The notes: generated by a model from the letters alone, not told the origin. 64,000 bases of DNA from Gilliamella sp. wkB108 (GCF_001690195.1 NZ_LZGM01000120.1:1-64000); one strand, 5' to 3'; shown: positions 27,160-36,653, counted from the first letter of the stretch. Translations and numbers: made by a program.

Positions 27160-29949
27160 ATGCCAAATAACAACAAGTCAAACAATATACCAAACTTAAA
27201 TGATATCATGCGTGGAGATGTTATATCTTCTACCTTAGAAAAAATCAAATCTTTGCAAGAAAACAAAATGCCAAACTTAAATGATATCATGCGTGGAGAT
27301 GTTATATCTTCTACCTTAGAAAAAATCAAATCTTTGAAAAAAAACAAAAAGCCAAACTATCGAATTAGAACTAAACCACGCTTAACTAATATCATGCGTG
27401 GAAAAGCTATGTCTTTTTTTTTAGAAAGAATCAATCCCAATGCTCCTGCTGTTGAGAACATTACAGCTATATGGTTACGTTTTTATAATTTTGATAAACT
27501 TTATAAAAGACTCACTCAACCATGGGATGTAATAACTTTGTTTGGTCCTGTCGATAGCCCCGCATGGATTGATTGCAAGTTTGATAGAGAAGGAGTACAC
27601 AAAATTGTTTGTACGGTTATTTATAACAATTGTATACAAGAAGAGATTGAATGTTTTCAACATGTGATTAATGAAAAGCAAACAGAATCGTATTCTTCAC
27701 TCACCATTGAAGAATCAATGAATCCATTTATAGTGTATAAACAATCTGTTGATATGATAGCACAGATTAGAGAGCTTGAAAAAGAACAACAGTTAACTGA
27801 TGAGGAAGAAAAAGCTTATCAAGAACGAATGAATACTATGGAACAATCTAAAAAAAGATTAAATTTTTTGCTTGAAAAAATACCAACAGATTGTCGTGAA
27901 AATTTTGGTCAAATGCATGTTAAGCATATTGCAAATATTTATGGTGATCTTGATGATAAAACGTTAAATGTAGGCTATTTTTATAATGGTCAACAAGTTT
28001 ATATTGTCGATTGGACAAATTATTTAGATCGAACACAATGTGGTGTATATGAAGGAACGGGAAAAAATAAAAGACAAGCCCTCCAACAAGCTATAGCATG
28101 TTGGGATCGAAAAAATCGTTATTCTACAGGAGTCATTAGAGGGTATGCTGAGGTTGCTAAATCATCTGGCGTAATAAAAAATGCTTCGGGGAATGATATC
28201 GTATTTGGTGCTATTGAAATTAATTTTGATACCGATGGCAAAAGTGATGTAGATACTTTGTCTAATGCATTGGCAACCGCTGGCCTAGTATTATCAATAA
28301 TAGCAGCTGTAGCAACATTATTCATACCTGTACCAGGTTCTCAAGTTGTATCAGCAATATTATGGGCATCAATCGCTGCATCGACAACATCAGCTGTTAT
28401 TAATATTGCAGATCGGCATTTAGACGGTTTTAGCGATTGGAAAGCTGATACCTTAGATATTTTAACTATAGTTGGTAATATTTTTTCAGCAGGATCTGCA
28501 TCAGTCGGAACTAAATGGGCATGTAAAACAATTGCTTTAGCAAATATCACTCAAAAACAGGCCACTAAAATTATTTTGATTGGACAAATAACTACAGATT
28601 CGATGCAAGGTATTTTAGTAACTGAAGAGTTAGCTGATGCAATTTATTCGGTTATGAATGATAAAGCGTTACCTGCTGATATTAAACTATCTCAACTATC
28701 ACAGCTACTGACTCGAGGTCTGATTGACGGAGTATTAATTTCAGTCGGAGTTTCAGGAAGTGCCAAAAATCTCAAAGCCGTAAAGAATGTTACAACCCCT
28801 CATAACAAAATAAGTCAGGAAGATATTTATAAATATATTTCTGGTGAGAAAAAATTTAGTAAGGTTGATTTTGAAGATACATTATCTAAACAACAAAATA
28901 AAACAGCTAGTTCAAAGAAGGAACCATCAAAAATACCGAGTAAAGATAAAGTTAGCCCAAATAATCTTCCTTCACCTTCAGATAGGATATCCGACATCGC
29001 AGAAGAGCTAAAAAGTATCACGCCGTATACAAAAGAAATGTATAATACCAAAATAATTGAAACCAAAATTCCTGATGATAAAGGTATAAAGAAGTCATTT
29101 TCCGGCGTTCTACGCCCTGAATGGCAACTTGCTTATGTGGGAAACGGAACAAAAGCGGTATCGGGCGATTATTTTGAAAAAATGCTATACAGGAATTTAG
29201 AAATAGGTAAAAAACGAACGTCATTGAAAGCAAAAAAAGGAGAAATTTCAGATGCAACTGTACTGGACTCAGGTACTAGAAAAGACAACACTCGTAATTC
29301 AGAAAGCAAAACCACATGCTCAACCAACTATGCAACGAAAACGAGAGAGAATGGGCGGAAAGAGTTAGAAAGGGAATTAGATGCTTTAAAAAAAAGCGGA
29401 TTGAGCCCTAAGCAGATATCAAAACGAGTAGCATTAGCTCAAACTCGTTGTGAAGTTGAAGGTATTGTTTCAGAAGCCAATTTTTATAATTTAGATACAC
29501 CTAAGTACGTAAGTTTGAAAAGAGAAAATATTGTTAGGGCGATTGATGAAAAATATTTTGAGATTACTGATGTAAAAAAATATATGGATATGTTGAAAGA
29601 CTCCTATAAATCATCAAGCAGTTTATATCCCAGTGTTACTCCCGCATACACTACTATGCATCCACTTACCGAAAAGTCAATAGCAGATTTTATTGCTAAC
29701 AAAAAAAAGTTTCGTATACAAGATGGTTTACCGGGTCTACATGCTGAAGTGTTATCTACTAACAATGTATACCATCAATTAACCGCAGAAGGTAAAAATC
29801 CTGCTTTATATATGGATAAAATTGAGGTTAATACTATTCGGTTAACTCAACATGAACAAGGTAACGCTTTCCCTGCCTGCCGTCATTGTAGTGGCATTCT
29901 GTCTAAATCAAAAGGCATTAGCATACCAACTGGTCGGGTTGATGATTAA
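27160..29949 (+). CDS. T6SS effector with C-terminal YwqJ-like deaminase toxin domain
   Basis: This 929-residue protein lies directly behind vgrG. The N-terminus carries tandem 27-residue repeats containing PNLNDIMRGDVISS, two identical and one decayed. A helical charged part covers about 190-260. A hydrophobic, Ala-rich pre-toxin block lies at about 365-430, with probable membrane-crossing helices. A Ser/Pro/Lys linker near 580-610 leads to the C-terminal region. There, H861-A-E863 followed by P905-A-C907-R-H-C910 matches the zinc site of cytidine deaminase-fold toxins (HxE...PxxC pattern), closest in style to YwqJ-type deaminases. It would act on nucleic acid in the target cell. The MORN-type proteins downstream are the probable immunity. 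No PAAR motif is seen. Confidence 0.82.
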   Translation: MPNNNKSNNIPNLNDIMRGDVISSTLEKIKSLQENKMPNLNDIMRGDVISSTLEKIKSLKKNKKPNYRIRTKPRLTNIMRGKAMSFFLERINPNAPAVENITAIWLRFYNFDKLYKRLTQPWDVITLFGPVDSPAWIDCKFDREGVHKIVCTVIYNNCIQEEIECFQHVINEKQTESYSSLTIEESMNPFIVYKQSVDMIAQIRELEKEQQLTDEEEKAYQERMNTMEQSKKRLNFLLEKIPTDCRENFGQMHVKHIANIYGDLDDKTLNVGYFYNGQQVYIVDWTNYLDRTQCGVYEGTGKNKRQALQQAIACWDRKNRYSTGVIRGYAEVAKSSGVIKNASGNDIVFGAIEINFDTDGKSDVDTLSNALATAGLVLSIIAAVATLFIPVPGSQVVSAILWASIAASTTSAVINIADRHLDGFSDWKADTLDILTIVGNIFSAGSASVGTKWACKTIALANITQKQATKIILIGQITTDSMQGILVTEELADAIYSVMNDKALPADIKLSQLSQLLTRGLIDGVLISVGVSGSAKNLKAVKNVTTPHNKISQEDIYKYISGEKKFSKVDFEDTLSKQQNKTASSKKEPSKIPSKDKVSPNNLPSPSDRISDIAEELKSITPYTKEMYNTKIIETKIPDDKGIKKSFSGVLRPEWQLAYVGNGTKAVSGDYFEKMLYRNLEIGKKRTSLKAKKGEISDATVLDSGTRKDNTRNSESKTTCSTNYATKTRENGRKELERELDALKKSGLSPKQISKRVALAQTRCEVEGIVSEANFYNLDTPKYVSLKRENIVRAIDEKYFEITDVKKYMDMLKDSYKSSSSLYPSVTPAYTTMHPLTEKSIADFIANKKKFRIQDGLPGLHAEVLSTNNVYHQLTAEGKNPALYMDKIEVNTIRLTQHEQGNAFPACRHCSGILSKSKGISIPTGRVDD
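27190..27336 (+). repeat. 81-bp tandem repeat in the effector N-terminus
   Basis: 66 bases at 27190-27255 recur without change at 27271-27336, an 81-base period, so 27 codons. A third, diverged unit (TNIMRGKAMSFFLERI) lies at about 27379-27437. Identity at DNA level points to recent duplication, while the third copy shows the motif is older. Confidence 0.9.
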
Positions 29950-29969
29950 AACAATAAGGAACAAATATT

Positions 29970-30986
29970 ATGATAGTAAGAATCGAACTTAATCAACTAG
30001 ATAATAGAAGTGGTTATTACTTTTTTAACGATTTTTTGTTTACTGGTGAAGCATATGATCATCGTGATAATCAACTTTATCAAGTCTATGAAATCACCGA
30101 CGGTGTGATAACTAGCAGTCGGGATTATGGTTTTTTACAAGAAGCCGGCATGATTAAAGTTGATTCTGAATTGATACATGGTGGTGACTTTGATTATGAA
30201 ATGAATGATGTTCCTTATACTTATCATGGTAAACCTTTTACTGGTTTATTTTATGATTACTCTTCAGGATTCGTGTTAGCCGAAACGTTGTGCATTAATG
30301 GTTGGACGGTGAAAGAGATTAGTTTTTATCCTGATGGCACGGGTAGAATAAGAAAATACGAAGAAAAACATATTGATATTACTGAAAAAACCGGAAATAG
30401 GGAGTGGTCTTTGGAGTGGAAAGATAACTCATTTAAATGGATTGTGTCAAACTATCTAGACTTTCAAGGTAACCATTCAGGTGAGCTTAAATTGTATTTC
30501 ACTGAACAAAAAAAAATTAGTCAAGTAATTATTAAAGGTGATTATGAGTATGTTTCATTATTAGTACCACGAGATGATCTACCCCTTGATTTTAAAACCT
30601 TTGAGGAGCTACTGGCAAAAAAAGATATTTTTGCAGATGAACTTTCTATTTGGTCAATTGATGATAAGTTATTTAATCAATGGTTAGATAGTGGGCTTTT
30701 AAATAAGGTTAAGCAATTAGAGCTATATCACACTAAAGTTCAGCCATTAACGATTGTAAAAATGCAAAAATTACCATCTTTACAAAAATTAACCATATCC
30801 GAATCAAAAATTTATGAAGATGATACTCCTTTATCAATTAAACAACAAACACAACGTTTTTCTGAATTAGCGACAGAACTGTTTTTATTAAAAGCACATA
30901 GATCTATCGATATCAATTTAGTTGATGATTATGAAAGTATATTCCAAAAATACTTACCGGATGAATTAAAACAACAGTTAACATAA
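29970..30986 (+). CDS. Putative immunity protein, MORN-repeat (YwqK-like)
   Basis: This 338-residue soluble protein begins 20 bases after the deaminase effector, with AAGGAAC as ribosome site. The N-terminal half is beta-rich with MORN-like repeats (FTGEAYDHRDNQLYQVYEI, KPFTGLFYDYSSGFVLAETL, SFYPDGTGRIRKYEE). The C-terminal half is helical with leucine-rich spacing (LLNKVKQLELYHTKV, LPSLQKLTISES). YwqK, the antitoxin of the Bacillus YwqJ deaminase, is also a MORN-repeat protein. That makes an immunity role a good inference, though not proven. It is duplicated immediately downstream. Confidence 0.75.
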   Translation: MIVRIELNQLDNRSGYYFFNDFLFTGEAYDHRDNQLYQVYEITDGVITSSRDYGFLQEAGMIKVDSELIHGGDFDYEMNDVPYTYHGKPFTGLFYDYSSGFVLAETLCINGWTVKEISFYPDGTGRIRKYEEKHIDITEKTGNREWSLEWKDNSFKWIVSNYLDFQGNHSGELKLYFTEQKKISQVIIKGDYEYVSLLVPRDDLPLDFKTFEELLAKKDIFADELSIWSIDDKLFNQWLDSGLLNKVKQLELYHTKVQPLTIVKMQKLPSLQKLTISESKIYEDDTPLSIKQQTQRFSELATELFLLKAHRSIDINLVDDYESIFQKYLPDELKQQLT

Positions 30987-30998
30987 AAGAATAAAGCA

Positions 30999-31922
30999 AT
31001 GACAGTCAGAATTGAACTCAATCAATTAGAAAACAGAAGTGGTTATTACTTTTTTAACGATTTCTTGTTTACTGGTGAAGCTTATGATCATCGTGGTAAT
31101 CAACTTTATCAAGTCCATGAAATCACTGATGGAGTGATAACTGGCAGTCGGGATTATGGTTTTTTACAAGCTGAAGGCATGATTAAAGTTGATTATGACC
31201 TAATAGATAAAGGTGTTTTTGATTATGATATCAATGATTTTTACTATTTTTATCAAACAAAACCCTTTACAGGTCTATGTTATCAATATCGCTCAGGCTT
31301 TGTACTTACAGAACAATTATGTGTTGGTGGTCTGTTTGTTAAAACTATCGGTTTTGATCCCGATGAAACAGGAACAATAAGTAAATATGAAGAAAAACAT
31401 TTTGGTTAGACTGACAGGATTTGGTCTTTAGAATTTGTAAATGGTTCATATAAAAAAATTCAATCATTCTTCTTAGATTATAGGTGTAAGGGAAATACTA
31501 CCTGTATGTTGACTTTATTCTTTAATGAGCAGAGGCAAATTAATCAACTAATTATAGATGGAGAAGGTAATTATAGTCATGCTTCATTATTAGTGCCACA
31601 AGATGATTTACCTGTTGATTTTAAAACCTTTGATGAACTTCTGACGAAAGAAGATATTTTTGCTGAGGATCTTTCTATCTTATCAATTGATGATAATTTA
31701 TTGAATCAATGGCTAAACCGAGGGCTTTTAAATCGGGTTAAACGGTTAGAAGTAGATAAAATAGAAACTAAACCAGCGACAATTAACAAGTTGGCTAAAT
31801 TACCTTCTTTAGATAAATTAGATTATACGAAACGTTCTTTAGATAAAATTGCTTTAGTTCAAGCTGAAAAACAAAGACAGATATTTGATAAATTAAAAAC
31901 ACGTATTTTATATTGTTCTTGA
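30999..31922 (+). pseudogene. Second copy of the MORN-type immunity gene, broken by one amber codon
   Basis: Starting 12 bases after its twin, this copy is nearly identical over the first 60 residues. It then diverges, with a TAG at 31407-31409 after KYEEKHFG. The same reading frame remains open on the other side (DRIWSLEFVNGSY onward) and follows the twin to RVKRLEVDKIETK, ending at 31922. The last 40 or so residues of the twin are missing. It could make a 136-residue N-terminal fragment, a separate C-terminal fragment from ATG 31506, or a full protein if the amber is read through. I call it a pseudogene formed from a tandem duplication. Confidence 0.75.
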
Positions 31923-32344
31923 GTTATTGTAGCATTAATGTTGTTAATGGCAGTATTGTACTGATATCTAGCCATTGCGCAATGGCGATGAACACGTGGT
32001 AATAAATTTCATTATTGTTTTTTTCGCCTGTTTCCGTATTTTGTAGTAACAATCATAAACCTGATTGTTGTAAAGCGTGACTTAGATCTCTTTAGTCATT
32101 TTGCTCTTTTGCATTATGAATTAAACTTAATGTATCAAGATGAATTTAGTGCGGCTAATTAGTTGTGTGGTGATCGTACTTTTTACAGAAATTAAAATCA
32201 AAGTGCTTGTTAAATCTATGCTACATCCTATTTATTTCATAGTTTGCTTTTTGGACTTTAGTTAACAAAAGTATGTTATTTTAGTTTACAATTATACGGA
32301 TAATTGATACGATTCCCATTACTATACTATTAATTATATGTTCA
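31923..32344. other. Gene-free region after the second T6SS cassette
   Basis: No frame or mobile-element end was recognised. A short CCATTGCGCAATGG palindrome occurs near 31972-31985. The stretch may be residue of former cassette genes, but nothing supports a specific identity. Confidence 0.4.
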
Positions 32345-32350
32345 TTGCTT

Positions 32351-33196
32351 ATGTTATATCTTATTTTTGTGACTATTGTTTGGTCATTTTCATTTAGCTT
32401 TATCGCTGTATATTTGAGTGGTCAGGTTGATACTTGGTTTGCTGTTGTAATAAGGGTTTTATTAGCGTTTATTACGTTTATTCCTTTTTTACGTTTTAAG
32501 AATTTACGAGTTAGACAAATATTACCTTTAATGGGTGTTGGAGCATGTCAACTTGGTATCATGTACTTTTTTTACTACAACTCTTTTCTATATATTTCTG
32601 TACCAGAAGTACTTTTATTTACTATTACAACACCGATTTATGTGACAATCATTTATGATCTATTGCAACATCATCCATTAAGAATAAGTTATCTTTTTAC
32701 TGCAATCATTGCCGTAATAGGTGCTGCAATTATTCGTTATGATCATATTAGTGCTAATTTCTTAATTGGGTTTTTATTAATTCAAGGAGCGAATATTGTT
32801 TTTGCCTTAGGACAAGTTGGATATAAACGGATTATGGAACTATATCCTTTACCACAACATCAAGCTTTTGCGTGGGTCTATTTAGGGGCTATTATTGTTG
32901 CAACGATTGGTTGGTTATGTTTTGGAAATCCTCAAAAATTACCTACAACGCAGACACAATGGATTATTATCGTTTGGTTAGGTGTTGTTGCTTCTGGTAT
33001 ATGTTATTTTTTATGGAATTTCGGGGCAACTAAAGTTGATTCAGGTACGTTAGCCATCATGAATAATGTAGTTATTCCCGCCGGAATATTAGTCAACGTA
33101 CTTATTTGGCATCAATCCATTGAATGGACTCGCTTTTTATTAGGTAGTGTAGTGATTGTTTTTGCTTTATTTATCCATTATAAATTCAATAAATAA
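32351..33196 (+). CDS. EamA/DMT-superfamily transporter
   Basis: About 281 residues, made of ten hydrophobic helices in two five-helix halves, as in EamA drug/metabolite exporters. The first helix begins IFVTIVWSFSFSFIAVYLSG. The second half contains VVASGICYFLWNFGATKVDSGTLAIMNN in pieces typical of the family's penultimate helices. I prefer ATG 32351 over the upstream TTG at 32345. Neither has a good ribosome site. Substrate unknown. Its 3' end is 18 bases from the convergent AEC transporter gene. Confidence 0.85.
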   Translation: MLYLIFVTIVWSFSFSFIAVYLSGQVDTWFAVVIRVLLAFITFIPFLRFKNLRVRQILPLMGVGACQLGIMYFFYYNSFLYISVPEVLLFTITTPIYVTIIYDLLQHHPLRISYLFTAIIAVIGAAIIRYDHISANFLIGFLLIQGANIVFALGQVGYKRIMELYPLPQHQAFAWVYLGAIIVATIGWLCFGNPQKLPTTQTQWIIIVWLGVVASGICYFLWNFGATKVDSGTLAIMNNVVIPAGILVNVLIWHQSIEWTRFLLGSVVIVFALFIHYKFNK

Positions 33197-33214
33197 TCGC
33201 TTAATTTCTAAAAA

Positions 33215-34180
33215 CTATATTGAAGTAAAAGGTAAATGCGTCATGATTGATAAAATTAACGGTGTTGTGATTGATGATAATGCCGTAGATATTAATAAAC
33301 TTGACGCAATTGGACCTTGTAATACTTCAAATTGTCTTGCCATCATATAACAGTTAATTGCAATTGACATTGAACTTAATAGTACAATGACTTGCAGTTC
33401 TAATAATGGTAAGCCCAAAAGGATACCTAAAATATAAGTGACAATTGGCAAAATAGTTAATTTTATTATGCAGATAGAGGCAGTAATAAGTAACTTATCC
33501 CGTATTTTATATTCAGCCAGTCCCATACCAAGCACAATCAAGGAAAGAGGCGCGGTCATATCACTGACCATTTTAGTTGATTGATTAATAAATTTTGGTA
33601 ATGGAAAACCTATAAAATTGACTGCAATACCAACAAAAACTCCGATAATAATAGGATTTTTCGAAATATTTTTAAAGGCTTTTATTATGCTGTTGAATGA
33701 TAGTTTTCCTATTTGTACAAATTCAATAGATATACTTGCTAAAGTCCATAAAATGAGAGCATTAAATACTACAATAATGGCTACAATAGGAATAGCATTA
33801 TCACCCAGTAACATTTTGATAATTGGTATTCCTACAAAGACTGTGTTGGTATAAATTCCTCCCATAGCAAACAGGGTGCTTTCCGAGCCATTTAATTTAA
33901 ATACCTTCGAAGCAATCAGGCAACCAAAAGCAAAAACAATAAATGTACCACCAAAAAATACGAGTAATAATGTATAATTTATTTGTGAATGCTCCGAAAA
34001 GTGGCTCATGATCTGAAACAGCATAATCGGAATAGCTATATAAAAAGTAAATTTGGTTAGGCTATCAGTAATTGTTTTTTGCCAACGTCCAATTTTTACA
34101 GTTAAAAAGCCAAGCAAAATTAAAACAAATAAGGGTAATGTGGCTAAAAATTGGAACCATAAAGTCGAAAAAAATCCCAT
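33215..34180 (-). CDS. AEC-family (auxin efflux carrier-like) transporter
   Basis: About 321 residues with ten hydrophobic segments. Family features include the opening LPLFVLILLGFLTVKIGRW, a central GIYTNTVFVGIPIIKMLLG with the conserved N-x-x-x-x-G-x-P, and a late SIAINCYMMARQFEV. Members export organic acids such as malate, or other small solutes. An in-frame ATG at 34225 would overlap the yaaA coding end and add a polar leader, so I place the start at 34180. It lies directly downstream of yaaA on the same strand. Confidence 0.82.
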   Translation of the reverse strand: MGFFSTLWFQFLATLPLFVLILLGFLTVKIGRWQKTITDSLTKFTFYIAIPIMLFQIMSHFSEHSQINYTLLLVFFGGTFIVFAFGCLIASKVFKLNGSESTLFAMGGIYTNTVFVGIPIIKMLLGDNAIPIVAIIVVFNALILWTLASISIEFVQIGKLSFNSIIKAFKNISKNPIIIGVFVGIAVNFIGFPLPKFINQSTKMVSDMTAPLSLIVLGMGLAEYKIRDKLLITASICIIKLTILPIVTYILGILLGLPLLELQVIVLLSSMSIAINCYMMARQFEVLQGPIASSLLISTALSSITTPLILSIMTHLPFTSI

Positions 34181-34200
34181 TTTAGTGTATTTATGATCTG

Positions 34201-34971
34201 TTAATGATTTCGAATGAAGAACCATTCTAATTCAGTTGATCGTTGTTTATCAAACTTATAACTGTCCAAATTAAAACTTTTAATATCTTCACGCTGATTA
34301 ATTTTATTTTTTATAATAAAACGACTCATCATTCCTCGTGCTTTTTTGGCATAAAAACTGATAACTTTGTATTCACCTTTACTTTTATCTAAAAAGATCG
34401 GTTGTATAACAGTCGCTTTTAGCTGTTTAGTTTTAATTGCTTTAAAATATTCATTTGAAGCTAAGTTGATCACAGTTGGATGCGTTGAATTCGCTAATTG
34501 CGTATTTATGTATTGGGTAATTTGTTCACCCCAAAATTGGTATAAATTTGTATTTTTCCCATTTTTTAAACCAATGCCCATTTCTAAACGATAAGGTTGT
34601 ATCAGATCAAGCGGTTTTAAAATACCATACAAACCCGATAAAATTCTTAAATGTGATTGGGCAAATTGTAGATCTGAGTCAGTAAAATCTTCAACATGTA
34701 GTCCCTCATAAACATCACCTTTAAATGCTAATATTGCTTGTCGGGAATTGTTGAGATTAAAATTCGGTTGCCAATTTTGGAATCGTTCATAATTTAATTC
34801 GGCTAATTTTGGACTGATAGACATTAATTTAGTTAAATCATTGGCTGTCAATTTTTTACAATCTTCAATCAGGTTTTTAGTCATATTGATAAATTGTGGT
34901 AGGGTATGTTCTTGAGTAAGTAATGGACTTTGATAATCGAGAGTTTTTGCAGGAGAAATAAGAGTTAACAT
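34201..34971 (-). CDS. yaaA: Peroxide stress protein YaaA
   Basis: This 256-residue protein matches E. coli YaaA (258 aa) from LISPAKTLDYQSPL to the terminal ELEWFFIR. Internal landmarks are AFKGDVYEGL and LSGLYGILKPLDLIQPYRLEMG. YaaA binds DNA and limits intracellular iron under hydrogen peroxide stress. It is divergent from yccJ-rnz with about 75 bases between starts. Confidence 0.93.
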   Translation of the reverse strand: MLTLISPAKTLDYQSPLLTQEHTLPQFINMTKNLIEDCKKLTANDLTKLMSISPKLAELNYERFQNWQPNFNLNNSRQAILAFKGDVYEGLHVEDFTDSDLQFAQSHLRILSGLYGILKPLDLIQPYRLEMGIGLKNGKNTNLYQFWGEQITQYINTQLANSTHPTVINLASNEYFKAIKTKQLKATVIQPIFLDKSKGEYKVISFYAKKARGMMSRFIIKNKINQREDIKSFNLDSYKFDKQRSTELEWFFIRNH

Positions 34972-35046
34972 AAAATTGTTGACCTATTGTAATTTGCCTA
35001 ATTTAGGTTTATTGTACCTTCTTTTTGCAAATAAAGGAGTAATAAA

Positions 35047-35274
35047 ATGAATTCCACCAAAAAAGATATACATGATATTCGATCTTGGGCAAATGTTCGT
35101 GAAACTTCTATAGAAATTGCAGAAGCTATTTTTGAATTGGCCAATCATGATGAGAAAGTGGCCGAGCAAATTTGGCAAGAAGGGAGTGATGAAGTTTTAA
35201 AACTCGCCTTTTCCAAAACAAAAGCAAATAAATTGTTTTGGGGAGAACAAACCGTGGAACGTAAAAATATTTAA
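35047..35274 (+). CDS. yccJ: YccJ family protein
   Basis: This 75-residue protein matches E. coli YccJ closely: [19 protein letters not shown], then [13 protein letters not shown] and the ending [11 protein letters not shown]. The molecular role is not established. AAGGAG precedes the ATG. The stop is six bases before the rnz start, so the two genes are co-transcribed. Confidence 0.9.
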   Translation: MNSTKKDIHDIRSWANVRETSIEIAEAIFELANHDEKVAEQIWQEGSDEVLKLAFSKTKANKLFWGEQTVERKNI

Positions 35275-35280
35275 CTTGGT

Positions 35281-36198
35281 ATGAATCTTACTTTTCTTGG
35301 TACCAGTGCCGGTAGCCCAACTAGTGAACGTAATGTTAGTTCGATTATTTTAGATCTTCTTCAGGAACGCGGAAAAATATGGCTTTTTGACTGTGGTGAG
35401 GCTACTCAGATGCAAATGCAAAAAGCAAAATATAGTCTGGCAAAACTGGAAATGATCTTTTTAACTCATTTGCATGGTGATCATCTATTTGGGTTACCTG
35501 GCGTGTTAACGAGTCGTTCGTTATTGCAAAATCAATCTCCGTTAACCTTAATTGGACCTAAAGGTATTAAAGAATTTATCGAAACAGTTACCAGAGTTAG
35601 TTACTCTTGGTTAACTTATCCTCTTAATATTATTGAAATAGAACATGACGATACGGTGTTTGAAGATAAGCAATTTTGTATTAAAGCAAGACAGCTTGAG
35701 CATCGTGTTCCATGTTTTGGTTATCGAATTATTGAAAAAGAGCGTCCTGCTAGTCTTAATATAGATAAATTGAAACAAGATAACATTAGCAGTGGACCAC
35801 TGTATGCCCAGCTTAAACAAGGTAAAACGGTGACACTTGAAGATGGACGAGTGATTAATGGTCTTGATTATTTAGGTGATGCTAAACCTTCGCGAAAATT
35901 AGCTATTTTAGGTGATACCATTCCTTGTCAATCTTCGATTGAATTAGCTGAAGATGTCGATATATTAGTTCACGAGGCCACTCAAGAAGATATACTACAA
36001 GATAAGGCCACCGAGCGTGGTCACTCTACTACCGTGCAAGCCGCCACAATTGCTAAACAGGCAAAGACCAAAAGACTCATCATTACTCATATCAGTCCTA
36101 GATATAGTTTAAAAGATAATGATCAATTGGTTAATGAAGCAAAAAGTGTTTTTGCTAACACTGATATTGCTACTGATTTAGCCTCTTTTCAAGTTTAG
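35281..36198 (+). CDS. rnz: Ribonuclease Z
   Basis: This 305-residue metallo-beta-lactamase-fold enzyme matures tRNA 3' ends or acts as RNase BN. The zinc motif HLHGDHLFGLPG is at about residues 62-73. Other ligands are in LEHRVPCFGYR (His near 140), LGDTIPC (Asp near 212) and ITHISPRY (His near 270). The length matches the short bacterial form. It is closely coupled to yccJ upstream. A long repeat-containing gap follows. Confidence 0.95.
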   Translation: MNLTFLGTSAGSPTSERNVSSIILDLLQERGKIWLFDCGEATQMQMQKAKYSLAKLEMIFLTHLHGDHLFGLPGVLTSRSLLQNQSPLTLIGPKGIKEFIETVTRVSYSWLTYPLNIIEIEHDDTVFEDKQFCIKARQLEHRVPCFGYRIIEKERPASLNIDKLKQDNISSGPLYAQLKQGKTVTLEDGRVINGLDYLGDAKPSRKLAILGDTIPCQSSIELAEDVDILVHEATQEDILQDKATERGHSTTVQAATIAKQAKTKRLIITHISPRYSLKDNDQLVNEAKSVFANTDIATDLASFQV

Positions 36199-36270
36199 TA
36201 AATAATACCGTCCTAGCCAGTAAGTTTGCTGATTATTCATAGCTAGCAAATAACGTATAAAAGAACTTAT

Positions 36271-36653
36271 TAGCATATAACTTACTACATTTTTGTGAAA
36301 AATATTCAGGAGTCTATACCGTTTAAGTTTTCTTTTGATGCAACAAATAGCAGTTAAGTGAGTTGTAACAGGATTGGTTTGTATATAATTTGCTACATAT
36401 TTTGTAAAAAATATTCAGGAGTCTATACCACTTCATTTCTCTTTTGACGCAACAAATAGCAACTAAGTGGGTTATAACAAGGTTGGTTTGTATAGAATTT
36501 GCTACATTTTTTGTAAAAAATATTCAGGAATCTATACCGTTTCAGTTTTCTTTTGACACAACATATAGCTACTAAGTGAGTATAGCAGGGTTGGTTTGCA
36601 TATAATTTGCTACATTTTCGTAAAAATTATTCAGGAGTCTATACCGTTTCAGT
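36271..36653. repeat. 109-bp tandem repeat array, about 3.5 copies
   Basis: The core ATTCAGGAGTCTATACC recurs at 36304, 36413, 36522 (one mismatch) and 36629, at 109, 109 and 107-base spacing. The flanking unit (TTTGCTACAT-TTTGTAAAAA before, TTTTGACGCAACAAATAGC after) is also conserved at roughly 85-90% by eye. No frame runs through it. The rest of the 36199-36991 gap has no gene, only a small GC-rich CGCCG/CGGCG hairpin near 36947. Confidence 0.9.

Noticed and set aside
27160..29949. PAAR-repeat or MIX effector
   Set aside because: No PAAR glycine/histidine pattern or MIX motif seen at the N-terminus. Only the novel repeats and a hydrophobic block are visible.
33156..33350. 64-codon plus-strand frame
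   Set aside because: It overlaps the end of the EamA gene and the antisense of the AEC transporter C-terminus, with no domain.
36271..36653. CRISPR array
   Set aside because: The whole 109-bp unit is repeated, not short repeats with unique spacers, and there are no cas genes.
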